From Bradyrhizobium sp. NDS-1 (GTDB lineage: Bacteria; Pseudomonadota; Alphaproteobacteria; Rhizobiales; Xanthobacteraceae), in assembly GCF_032918005.1 (NCBI RefSeq), contig NZ_CP136628.1, forward strand, positions 5,689,501 to 5,753,500: a stretch of 64,000 bases of DNA. The letters are read 5' to 3'. Position 1 is the stretch's first letter. Each line of letters opens with the position of its first letter. The notes below the pieces were generated by a model. It searched no databases. It saw only the letters and a list, made by a program, of their open reading frames with translations, and was not told where the DNA came from. Positions 1-7,200 of this stretch are shown here, piece by piece. The position numbers and the translations under genes are program-made.

Positions 1-9
1 CCTGCCGCG

Positions 10-60
10 ATGTGGGCCCCGGCTCTGCAGCGTGTCGCTAAGGAGTGCCGCGTTGCGTCC
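10..60. repeat. Truncated copy of dispersed palindromic repeat
   Basis: Bases 14-32 are identical over 19 nt to 22053-22071, and the following GTG/GCG/TGCGTCC-rich stretch is also related. The copy at 21967-22105 is a full palindrome. Here only one arm is visible, so the partner arm lies before the window or is lost. Confidence 0.55.
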
Positions 61-239
61 ATGGCAGTAGAGCCGATCTCGGCAAGCACGCCTTCGCGGC
101 CTCGCGGCGCGTTCCGCCCGAGCTTTTGCTGTCCGTTTCGCCCCCATCGAGAACAAAGGGCGCAGGGAAGGCCGGGCGCCGGCTGGCACCCAGGGTCCGC
201 ACGCGAAAGACGCACGCGGGGTGACCACAGGTGACGCCG

Positions 240-640
240 GGACATCCCGGCCTTCCCTGCGCAATGGTTTTACGGCTTATGGCGTGCTCTCCCCGGGGAG
301 CGATGCACTATTGCCCCCGTCGCCTTGCGGATCGCTGATGCGCGCACCCGGTCGGGCCGCGTCATCACCGCAAGCCTTGACGCACAGACCCCGGGCGTCA
401 GGACCACACGCTTTTGCCGTCCGCGGACGTCCCTCCCCGGACAGTGGGAAGCTCGCGCGTGCTCGCCCCCAACGCCGAAAAGAAACGCTGTGACCGCGCC
501 GTGTCGTATCGCGGATCGCGATGGCTCACGAGGCTTGCCCGCCCTGCCATCCCGTCGCGCGCCGGCGCTACCGCGTCCACCGCATCCCGGCCACCGTATC
601 GTGACGATCGCGAAACGTCCCTTTGACGGGCCGGGATGGA
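240..640. repeat. Dispersed intergenic repeat, often miscalled as ORFs
   Basis: The block runs from the CCCGGGGAG-type region near 290 through a CGCACAGACC motif near 380 to the GACGATCGCGAAACG motif near 602. I recognise this composition and order from many Bradyrhizobium, Rhodopseudomonas and Nitrobacter intergenic regions, where it is repeatedly annotated as short hypothetical proteins in conflicting frames. That is recall, not a search. Its overlapping short frames on both strands here support a non-coding role. Confidence 0.45.
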
Positions 641-780
641 ATGCGGTTTAGCCGAAACATCGAATTCGGTCAATCAGAATATTTCGCAGTGATGTCCCTT
701 GACCTTCATGTGGCGTGTTTTGCCCGTCGGGTGGCGCGAGGCGTTGTGTGGGCAGCACCGACTGAGAACGCGTAACGCGC

Positions 781-862
781 AGGATGGGTCGAGCCTTGCG
801 AAACCACCTACCTCGTCATCGACGGACGGATGGATGGGTTTCGCTGGCGCTCTACCCATCCT
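781..862. repeat. Palindromic intergenic repeat
   Basis: The left arm 781-805 (AGGATGGGTCGAGC...GAAACC) and right arm 836-862 (GGGTTTCGC...CTACCCATCCT) are imperfect reverse complements about 30 bp apart. The transcript would fold into a long hairpin. Confidence 0.65.
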
Positions 863-995
863 GCGAGCCAAGCACGCCTGCACAACCGATGCGTTAGTCA
901 CTGACGGGCGCTGCCATCGATCCACGTAGCACCGGCCGTTGCTCCGATTCGGCTTTCCGGATAAATTCCATCGAAAGCTCGGGGGAGCCCATCCA

Positions 996-1850
996 ATGAG
1001 TGCGCCTTCATTTGATCAGAAAGCTTGGTTGGATCGCATCGGACATACAGGCTCGCTTCAACCAACTCTCGATACTCTGCACAGACTCATTTTTTCTCAC
1101 TCTCATACGATTGCTTACGAATCTCTCGACATCATGCTCGGCAGAACGCCGAAGCTCGACATTGCTTCTCTGCATCAAAAGATGATTGTCGGCGGTCGGG
1201 GCGGCTACTGCCTCGAGCAGAACATGTTGTTCCGCGAAGGCCTTCGGTCGCTTGGCTACAATGTCACCAGTCTGCAAGGGCGAGTCGTGCGGGGTATGGC
1301 GATCGACGCGCCGCGCCCGGCGATCCATATGCTGCTCCAAGTGAACTTGCCCGAGGGTCCATATTTGGCAGATGTCGGCTTCGGCAATCTCGCGCCGACG
1401 TCAGCCCTGCTGCTGCGTGAGCATGTCGAGCAGGATACGCCGCACGAGCCCATGCGCTTCATAGAGGTTGGCGGAGAACTCACGCTGCAGGCAAGGCTTC
1501 GAGACGAATGGGAACATATTTATCGAGTGATCCCGTACCCGAAGTACGACGGCGAGTATGAGATCACGAACTGGTATACGGGCACACACCCGGATGCGCC
1601 CTACCAGAGCAACATCATCGCGGCGCGCCCGGGCCCCAATCGAACACGCATCACTATATTCAATCGCCGCATCACCGTACGACATGCAACGGGAGAAGCG
1701 GACAGACGCCAGGTGGCGGACGAGGCCGAGTTCCAAACCGTACTGCGAGACCAGTTCGGACTCAACATGTCGGATGAAGAGATCCGAACCTGTATCGATG
1801 TCATGGAGCGCAAGGGCGAGAAGGGCGCCCCTCATCCATTCTTCGCTTGA
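996..1850 (+). CDS. nat: Arylamine N-acetyltransferase
   Basis: A cytosolic enzyme of 284 residues that moves an acetyl group from acetyl-CoA to arylamines, hydrazines or hydroxylamines by a ping-pong mechanism. The family catalytic triad is visible: Cys72 in RGGYCLEQN, His111 in the IHMLLQV strand and Asp126 in LADVGFGN. The length matches bacterial NATs. An upstream in-frame ATG at 939 exists, but the ATG at 996 follows a strong GGGGGAG at 981-987 and starts with the usual family N-terminus. It stands alone between repeat DNA and the convergent YccF gene. Substrate preference cannot be read from sequence. Confidence 0.93.
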   Translation: MSAPSFDQKAWLDRIGHTGSLQPTLDTLHRLIFSHSHTIAYESLDIMLGRTPKLDIASLHQKMIVGGRGGYCLEQNMLFREGLRSLGYNVTSLQGRVVRGMAIDAPRPAIHMLLQVNLPEGPYLADVGFGNLAPTSALLLREHVEQDTPHEPMRFIEVGGELTLQARLRDEWEHIYRVIPYPKYDGEYEITNWYTGTHPDAPYQSNIIAARPGPNRTRITIFNRRITVRHATGEADRRQVADEAEFQTVLRDQFGLNMSDEEIRTCIDVMERKGEKGAPHPFFA

Positions 1851-1958
1851 CATAGCCACAAATGAGCGAGGCGAGGCGTGGAGAGATAGTTTTCTTATGC
1901 GCGCCGATGAGGTGCTCGAATGACTGAAGCCCACTCCTGAATCCTGCCGGTACGCGCC

Positions 1959-2363
1959 TCAGGCGGGCACGATCACCTTGCCGATCGGCCAGAGCGCGAT
2001 GCCGGCGAGCTTCAGGTGGGCCCAGGCAAAGGGGATGCCGATGATGGTGATCGCGAGGGCCAGCGCAGTCAAGAGGTGGCCCAGCGCCAGCCACCAGCCG
2101 GCGAGCACGAACCAGATGATGTTGCCAATCAGCCCGAGCGGGCCGGTTCCGATATCGCTCATGCCGGTCACGTCGTAGCGGTTGACCGCTCGCGAGCCGA
2201 ACGGCAGCAGCGTGTAGACGGCGATGTTGAACGCCGCCCGCGCCCAGGGCAGGCCGATGATGGTGATGGCCATGATGATCGCAGCGATCAGCCAGCCGAA
2301 CGCCATCCAGGCGCCGCCGATGAGGATCCAGAGGATGTTGAGGAGGATGGAAACGGGGGCCAT
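1959..2363 (-). CDS. YccF domain-containing inner membrane protein
   Basis: A 134-residue membrane protein built from two similar halves. Each half has a hydrophobic hairpin and the YccF signature of repeated AITIIG(L/I)P motifs followed by an AW/FA segment. About four transmembrane segments can be drawn (roughly residues 5-40 and 75-110, each as a pair). YccF proteins are widespread but of unknown function. The gene is monocistronic, convergent with the acetyltransferase, and has a palindromic repeat just upstream. Confidence 0.85.
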   Translation of the reverse strand: MAPVSILLNILWILIGGAWMAFGWLIAAIIMAITIIGLPWARAAFNIAVYTLLPFGSRAVNRYDVTGMSDIGTGPLGLIGNIIWFVLAGWWLALGHLLTALALAITIIGIPFAWAHLKLAGIALWPIGKVIVPA

Positions 2364-2430
2364 GGGATGATCCGTTAGACGATGACGCCCTCTATATAGG
2401 ATCTAAATCTGTCTCTGCTAAGACGGCAAG

Positions 2431-2506
2431 GTAGCCCGGATGAACGAAGCGACATCCGGGACTTAACTCTCACCGTCCCGGGTATCGCTGCGCTCACCCG
2501 GGCTAC
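2431..2506. repeat. Palindromic intergenic repeat, GTAGCCCGG type
   Basis: GTAGCCCGG at 2431-2439 pairs with CCGGGCTAC at 2498-2506, and the inner parts pair imperfectly (GATGAACGAAGCGA against a TCGCTGCGCTCACC arm). The same family recurs at 3332-3410 and, more diverged, at 18031-18110. It overlaps the end of the downstream crotonase gene, so the repeat supplies its TAG stop. Confidence 0.8.
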
Positions 2507-3306
2507 TGCCCTTCAAATTTCGGCTCCCGCTTTTCCATGAACGCCTTCATGCCCTCGGCCATGTCCTGGGTTTTGAACAGCGGCAGCAGCTGGAGATAGA
2601 CGTGGTGGACGTGGTCGTGGAAGGTCTCGTTGAGGCCCATCCGCATCATCCGCTTGGAGGCCTGCACCGCAAGCGGCGCGTTTGCGGCGATCTCGCGGGC
2701 GATCGCGGTGGCACGGGTCATCAGCTCCGCGTCCGGTACGACCTCGTTGGCGAGGCCCCATTCGAGGCATTCGCGGGCACTGAGGGTGCGGCCGGTGAAG
2801 ATCAGCTCGGACGCCTTGGCCCAGCCGAGCATGCGCGGCAGCAGCCAGGTGCCGCCGGATTCCGGCACCACGCCGCGCTTGACGAAGGCAGCGGCTAGTT
2901 TCGAGGACTCCGCCATGATGCGGATGTCGCAGCCGAGCGCGGTGTCCATGCCATAGCCGGCCGCGCCGCCGTTGACGGCGCAGATGGTCGGCTTGTCCAT
3001 CGCCTGCAGGACTGTCGGCGGCGTGTTGCGGAGGTTGATCGTGGTTGGCGACGACGCGGCGCTGAGGCCGTTGCCGTCGCGCTCTTTGCGCAGATCGAGC
3101 CCGGCGCAGAACGCCCTGCCCTTGCCGGTGAGGATCACGACGCGGACGTCCTTGTCCTCGTTGGCTTCGGTGAGCAGCCGCGCCAGATCGTTCAGCATCG
3201 GCCCGGAGATGGTGTTCATGCGTTCCGGCGCGTTCAGGGTGATGGTCGCGATGTGATCGGCGATCTTGTAGAGGACTTCGTCGGTCGCAGCTGCCGCGTC
3301 GTTCAT
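2503..3306 (-). CDS. Enoyl-CoA hydratase/isomerase family protein
   Basis: A 267-residue crotonase. The oxyanion-hole segments are visible: the GKGRAFCAGLDL segment (first CoA-binding loop) and NGGAAGYGMDTALGCD (second). The catalytic region reads VVPESGGTWLLPR, which places a Glu where many isomerases such as PaaG have Asp, and suggests a hydratase or isomerase acting on an acyl-CoA. I chose the ATG at 3306 because it follows GGGAAGGGAC and starts the normal family N-terminus. A longer open frame upstream is the flanking repeat. It lies downstream of, and codirectional with, the acyl-CoA ligase at 3417-4961, likely in one transcription unit. Substrate unknown. Confidence 0.9.
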   Translation of the reverse strand: MNDAAAATDEVLYKIADHIATITLNAPERMNTISGPMLNDLARLLTEANEDKDVRVVILTGKGRAFCAGLDLRKERDGNGLSAASSPTTINLRNTPPTVLQAMDKPTICAVNGGAAGYGMDTALGCDIRIMAESSKLAAAFVKRGVVPESGGTWLLPRMLGWAKASELIFTGRTLSARECLEWGLANEVVPDAELMTRATAIAREIAANAPLAVQASKRMMRMGLNETFHDHVHHVYLQLLPLFKTQDMAEGMKAFMEKREPKFEGQ

Positions 3307-3331
3307 GGAGGTCCCTTCCCTGATCGGTTCT

Positions 3332-3410
3332 GTAGCCCGGATCAACGAAGCGACATCCGGGGCTCTACTCTCATATCGTCCCGGCCATCGCTGTCGCTCA
3401 TCCGGGCAAC
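3332..3410. repeat. Palindromic intergenic repeat, GTAGCCCGG type
   Basis: The same family as 2431-2506. GTAGCCCGGATCAACGAAGC at 3332-3351 pairs with a CATCGCTGTCGCTCATCCGGG arm ending near 3408. It sits between the acyl-CoA ligase and the crotonase, so it would form a hairpin inside a co-transcript. Confidence 0.8.
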
Positions 3411-3416
3411 GGACTG

Positions 3417-4961
3417 TCAGATCTTCCGACCCGTCTGCTCCCAATAGGGATCGCGCAGGCGGCGCTTGAATATCTTGCCGGAGTCCTCGCGCGGCAGGCG
3501 GCTGCGGATCTCGATGTGCTTGGGCACCTTGTAGTCGGCGAGATGCGCCTTCAGCGCGGCACGAACGCCGGCGGCCTCGAGCGTGACACCAGCTTGCGGC
3601 TCCACCACGGCCATCAGCGCCTCGCCGAATTCGGCGTCGGGGATGCCGAACACGGCGCAATCATGCACGCCGGGAACGGCATGCAGCACGGACTCGATCT
3701 CGGCCGGGTAGATGTTGACGCCGCCCGAGATCACCATGTCGCGCTTGCGATCGCAGATGAAGACGTAGCCGTCTTCGTCGATATAGCCGACATCGCCGGA
3801 GGTGATGAAGCCGTCGCGGTCGATCTCGGCGCGCTTCTCCGGCTTGTTGTGATAGGTGAAATCGGCCAGTTCGGCCATGCGGGAATAGATCTCGCCGATC
3901 TCACCCACGCCGAGCAGGCGACCGTCCTCGCCGAGGAAGCGCAGCTCGGCGCCGGGCGAGATTTTGCCGACGGTGCCGGGCTTCTTCAGCGCGTCCTCGG
4001 AGGTGGCGAAGGTGACCGCGCTGGATTCGGTCGAGCCGTAGAATTCATAGATCACCGGGCCCCACCATTCGATCATGGCGCGCTTGATCTCCGCCGGACA
4101 CGGCGCGGCGGCGTGGATGACGTGGCGCAACGAGGAGACGTCGTATCTCCTGCGCACCGCCTCCGGCAGCTTCATCAGGCGGATGAACATGGTCGGCACC
4201 ATGAAGATGGTGTCGATTTTGTAATGCTCGATCAGCTCCAGGAATTCTTCGGCCTCGAAGCGCGGCATCAGCACCAGCGCGCCGCCGAGTTTTCCGGCGC
4301 GGATGCCGAACGAGTTCGGCGCGGAATGATAGAGGGGGCCCGGCAGCAATGCGCGGGCGCCGGGCTTCAGCCCATAGATCATCGCGCGCATGCGCTCGCC
4401 AGCCGCCTGCTGCTCCGGCGTCGGGGCATTGCGGCGGACGCCCTTGGGATGGCCGGTCGTGCCGGACGTGTAGATCATGTTCATGGGCTGCGGCACCACC
4501 GGGCCGTCATAGGGCTGGTATCGCGCGAGCCAGGATTCGAAATCGATCGCGAAGCCGGGCGTCGTCAGATGGTCTGGATCGATCCTGTAGTTGGACAGGA
4601 TCTCCGGCGGCGTCGGCACGCTGAGCACGGTGACGCCCTCCGGAATCGCATCGCGCAAGGCGTGCAGCATGTCGGCATGTCCGATCAGCACCGACGTGCC
4701 AGTATCGTCCAGGATGTAGTTGATCTCCTCCGGCTTGAAATGCCAGTTGATCGGAACGCCATAGGCACCGAGCCGCATCGCGGCATAGGCCGCCTCCAGG
4801 AACGCGATGTCGTTGCGCATCAGCATGCAGACGCAATCGCCTGGCTTCACCCCGATCCTGGCGAGGCCGGAGGCGATGCGGTCGGCACGGGCTGCGACTT
4901 CGGTGTGGGTGCGGCGGCGATCGCCGGAGACGATGCCGAGGAAGTCGGACGTTTCGCTCAT
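3417..4961 (-). CDS. AMP-dependent acyl-CoA synthetase
   Basis: A 514-residue ANL-superfamily ligase that activates a carboxylic acid with ATP and CoA through an acyl-adenylate. Visible motifs are the P-loop IYTSGTTGHPKGV (about residues 165-177), the EFYGSTESS adenine-binding motif, SGDVGYIDEDGY with the CDRKRDMVISGG hinge, and the C-terminal catalytic Lys in EDSGKIFKRRL. Ordering and length fit fatty-acid or aromatic-acid ligases. The ATG at 4961 starts the usual N-terminus. It precedes a crotonase on the same strand. Substrate cannot be assigned, but the crotonase and ACAD neighbours favour an acid degraded by beta-oxidation. Confidence 0.92.
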   Translation of the reverse strand: MSETSDFLGIVSGDRRRTHTEVAARADRIASGLARIGVKPGDCVCMLMRNDIAFLEAAYAAMRLGAYGVPINWHFKPEEINYILDDTGTSVLIGHADMLHALRDAIPEGVTVLSVPTPPEILSNYRIDPDHLTTPGFAIDFESWLARYQPYDGPVVPQPMNMIYTSGTTGHPKGVRRNAPTPEQQAAGERMRAMIYGLKPGARALLPGPLYHSAPNSFGIRAGKLGGALVLMPRFEAEEFLELIEHYKIDTIFMVPTMFIRLMKLPEAVRRRYDVSSLRHVIHAAAPCPAEIKRAMIEWWGPVIYEFYGSTESSAVTFATSEDALKKPGTVGKISPGAELRFLGEDGRLLGVGEIGEIYSRMAELADFTYHNKPEKRAEIDRDGFITSGDVGYIDEDGYVFICDRKRDMVISGGVNIYPAEIESVLHAVPGVHDCAVFGIPDAEFGEALMAVVEPQAGVTLEAAGVRAALKAHLADYKVPKHIEIRSRLPREDSGKIFKRRLRDPYWEQTGRKI

Positions 4962-4987
4962 TTTTGCTTTTCTTTGGAGTTGTGATC

Positions 4988-5093
4988 GTCATTCCGGGGC
5001 GATGCGAAGCATCGAACCCGGAATCCATTTGGCGACGGAGCGTGTGGCTCGATGGATTCCGGGTCTGCGCCTCCGGCGTATCCCGGAATGACA
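4988..5093. repeat. Palindromic intergenic repeat, CATTCCGGG type
   Basis: GTCATTCCGGGGCGATGCGA near 4988-5007 pairs with a GCGTATCCCGGAATGAC arm ending near 5093. Inner arms GGAATCCATT and AATGGATTCC-like segments also pair. The same family lies at 11238-11343. It sits between two same-strand genes. Confidence 0.8.
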
Positions 5094-5099
5094 GGAGGG

Positions 5100-5909
5100 C
5101 TAATCCGCATACTTCGCCGCGCGCTTCTCTAGATTGGAGCGCACCGCCTCGGTCTGGTTCGGGCTGCCGATCAGCTTCTGCTGCTCGACTGATTCCGCGA
5201 GCAGCGCCGGACCCGGATCGACGGAGAGATTGTTGAGCAGCCGCTTGGCGGCGCGGATCGCATCGGGACTCTTGCCAGCGATCTCGCGCGCGGCTTCCAG
5301 TGCCGCGGCGCGCGGGTCGTCGCAGATGCGGGTGGCGAGGCCGTAGGTCATCGCTTCCTGTGCCGAGAAGATGCGGCCGGTGTAGGTGAGATCGCGCAGG
5401 ATATCGTCGCGCACGAGGCTTGCCAGGATCGGGGTGCCCGCCATGTCAGGCACGAGGCCCCATTTGATCTCCATGATCGACATCCGCGCATCCGCCGAGA
5501 GGAAGCGCATGTCGGCGCCGAGCGAGAGCTGGAAGCCGCCGCCGAAGGCGACCCCATGTACTGCTGCGATGACGGGCACCGGAAGCTGGCGCCATCCCCA
5601 CACCGCCTGTTGCGGGAAGTTGGCCTGGCCGTGCGTGCGCTTGGTGAGATCGCGATTTTCGCCACCCGGAATTCCGTTGCCGCCCTTCTCCTTCATGGCG
5701 GCAAAGCGCCCCATGTCGAGCCCGGCGCAGAAGGCGCGGCCCTCGCCTGAAAGCACGACGGCGCGCACGCCTTTGTCCTTCGAAAGCCGGTCTGTGGCGG
5801 CGACAAGCGCCTCGAACATCGCCTGATCCAGCGCGTTCATCTTGTCCGCGCGCACCAGGCGCACGTCGGCGACGCCTTCCGAGATCGAGATCGAGACGCG
5901 CTCTTCCAT
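5100..5909 (-). CDS. Crotonase/enoyl-CoA hydratase family protein
   Basis: A 269-residue crotonase-fold protein. The CoA-binding segments are SGEGRAFCAGLDM and HGVAFGGGFQLSLGAD. The active-site stretch MEIKWGLVPDMAGT keeps an acidic residue at both positions used by hydratases (Glu then Asp), a pattern also seen in enoyl- and dienoyl-CoA isomerases. It starts at ATG 5909 and is divergent from the 2,4-dienoyl-CoA reductase-like gene at 6026, with which it may share control. Hydratase versus isomerase activity is open. Confidence 0.88.
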   Translation of the reverse strand: MEERVSISISEGVADVRLVRADKMNALDQAMFEALVAATDRLSKDKGVRAVVLSGEGRAFCAGLDMGRFAAMKEKGGNGIPGGENRDLTKRTHGQANFPQQAVWGWRQLPVPVIAAVHGVAFGGGFQLSLGADMRFLSADARMSIMEIKWGLVPDMAGTPILASLVRDDILRDLTYTGRIFSAQEAMTYGLATRICDDPRAAALEAAREIAGKSPDAIRAAKRLLNNLSVDPGPALLAESVEQQKLIGSPNQTEAVRSNLEKRAAKYAD

Positions 5910-5980
5910 GGACGAATTCTCCCCGAGTTCTTGCCTGTTCTTGTTCAGTGCCGCTTTACAGGACGCCTGCAGCCGGATTT

Positions 5981-6000
5981 AGTCAATCGACCAATTAACT
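5981..6000. promoter_or_regulatory. Candidate operator in divergent crotonase/reductase promoter
   Basis: AGTCAAT at 5981-5987 and ATTAACT at 5994-6000 form a near-perfect inverted repeat (one mismatch) with a 6-bp centre. It sits in the 116-bp gap between the divergent genes at 5909 and 6026 in a locally AT-rich patch. TetR-type regulators of acyl-CoA genes use sites of this size, but no regulator gene is adjacent, so the binder is unknown. Confidence 0.35.
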
Positions 6001-6025
6001 GACAATCCGTACGGGAGAAACAGCC

Positions 6026-6898
6026 ATGTTCAAGGAAAATCTTCTGGCCGGACGGCGCATTCTCGTGACCGGCGGCGGAACCGGGCTCGGCAAGTCGATG
6101 GCGGCGCGCTTCCTCCAACTCGGCGCCGAGGTGCACATCTGCGGCCGGCGCAAGATCGTGTGCGACGAGACCGCGACCGAGCTGATGGCCGAGTATGGCG
6201 GCCGCGTCACCAGCCACGGCGTCGACATCCGCAACGCGCTCGCGGTCGAGGAGATGGTCGAGACCATCTTCCGCGACGGCGGTCTCACCGACCTCATCAA
6301 CAACGCCGCCGGCAATTTCATCTCGCGCACCGAGGAGCTGTCGCCGCGCGGCTTCGACGCCGTCGCCAACATCGTCATGCACGGCACCTTCTACGTGACC
6401 CATGCGGTCGGCAAGCGCTGGATCGCGGACAAGCAGCCCGGCAACGTGGTGTCGATCACCACGACGTGGGTGCGCAACGGCTCGCCTTACGTGGTGCCGT
6501 CGGCGATGAGCAAATCGGCGATCCACGCCATGACGATGTCGCTCGCCACCGAATGGGGCCGCTACGGCATCCGCCTCAACACCATCGCGCCCGGCGAAAT
6601 CCCGACCGAGGGCATGAGCAAGCGCATCAAGCCCGGCGACGAGGCCGGCGCGCGCACCAAGGCGATGAACCCGATGGGCCGCGTCGGAACCATGGAGGAA
6701 CTGCAGAACGTCGCGGTGTTCCTGATCTCCGGCGGCTGCGACTGGATCAGCGGCGAGACCATCGCGATGGACGGTGCACAGGCGCTCGCGATGGGCGGCA
6801 ATTTCTACCAGCTCCGCGACTGGAGCGACGACGACTGGAAAACCGCGCGCGAGAGCATCATGGCGCAGAACGAGAAGGATCGGGCGAAGCGGGGGTGA
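6026..6898 (+). CDS. SDR oxidoreductase, DECR1-like 2,4-dienoyl-CoA reductase
   Basis: A 290-residue Rossmann-fold reductase. It has the NADP-binding TGGGTGLG at residues 15-22 and NNAAG near 92-96. It lacks the classical Tyr-x3-Lys and instead reads VVPSAMSK with Lys163, the arrangement of mitochondrial 2,4-dienoyl-CoA reductase, where Lys and Ser in a VVPSASAK stretch act in catalysis. The following TEWGRYGIRLNTIAPG and the C-terminal FDDLRDW-like tail (YQLRDWSDDDW) also match that family. Likely role: NADPH-dependent reduction of 2,4-dienoyl-CoA from unsaturated acids. GGGAGAAA at 6013-6020 precedes the ATG. It is divergent from a crotonase. Confidence 0.88.
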   Translation: MFKENLLAGRRILVTGGGTGLGKSMAARFLQLGAEVHICGRRKIVCDETATELMAEYGGRVTSHGVDIRNALAVEEMVETIFRDGGLTDLINNAAGNFISRTEELSPRGFDAVANIVMHGTFYVTHAVGKRWIADKQPGNVVSITTTWVRNGSPYVVPSAMSKSAIHAMTMSLATEWGRYGIRLNTIAPGEIPTEGMSKRIKPGDEAGARTKAMNPMGRVGTMEELQNVAVFLISGGCDWISGETIAMDGAQALAMGGNFYQLRDWSDDDWKTARESIMAQNEKDRAKRG

Positions 6899-7200
6899 TG
6901 GCGCGTTTGCAACGGCGAGGATGTGTGAGGGGTTAGCGCTGTCACCACGCCCTCGCGTGTCGTCCCCGCCTAGTGCGCAATTGCGCACGGGGGCGGGGAC
7001 CCATAGCCACAGGGAGATGTGTGGCGCTCGGCTGGTAGCTCCGAATCTTCGCCAAATCCTTGCTGCGGCGTATGGGTCCCGGATCTGCGCGCGCTTATGG
7101 CGCGCTTGTCCGGGACGACAGTGTGTCCATCTCCACCTTGTCTTCAACCACGGATGACGCCACACTCCCCGGCATAAAAACAAGACTCCACGGGAGAAAC
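6899..7200. other. Intergenic region with palindromic repeat
   Basis: A 302-bp gap between two same-strand genes. It holds the palindrome described at 6959-7120. The rest carries no recognisable gene. GGGAGAAAC at 7192-7200 is the ribosome binding site of the next ligase. Confidence 0.7.
6959..7120. repeat. Palindromic intergenic repeat, GTCGTCCCCGC type
   Basis: GTCGTCCCCGCC with an internal GTGCGCAATTGCGCAC hairpin at the left pairs with a CTTGTCCGGGACGAC arm at the right. CCCATAG and CGTATGGG sit inside. A related element lies at 8797-8930. Confidence 0.75.

Larger units (their letters stand above)
1..995. other. Gene-free repeat-rich region
   Basis: I see no convincing gene before the arylamine N-acetyltransferase. 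Short open frames exist on both strands but lack recognisable domains and ribosome binding sites, and they overlap one another, as expected for GC-rich non-coding DNA. The stretch contains a truncated copy of a repeat also present near 22053, a longer block at about 240-640 that I recognise as a dispersed Bradyrhizobiaceae intergenic repeat, and a hairpin-type palindrome at 781-862. Confidence 0.7.

Noticed and set aside
1..930. Several overlapping frames of 60-108 residues
   Set aside because: They conflict with one another, lack domains and ribosome binding sites, and lie in repeat DNA.
3516..4985. A 489-residue open frame on the plus strand
   Set aside because: It mirrors the acyl-CoA ligase at 3417-4961; its composition is that of a shadow frame and no motif is seen.
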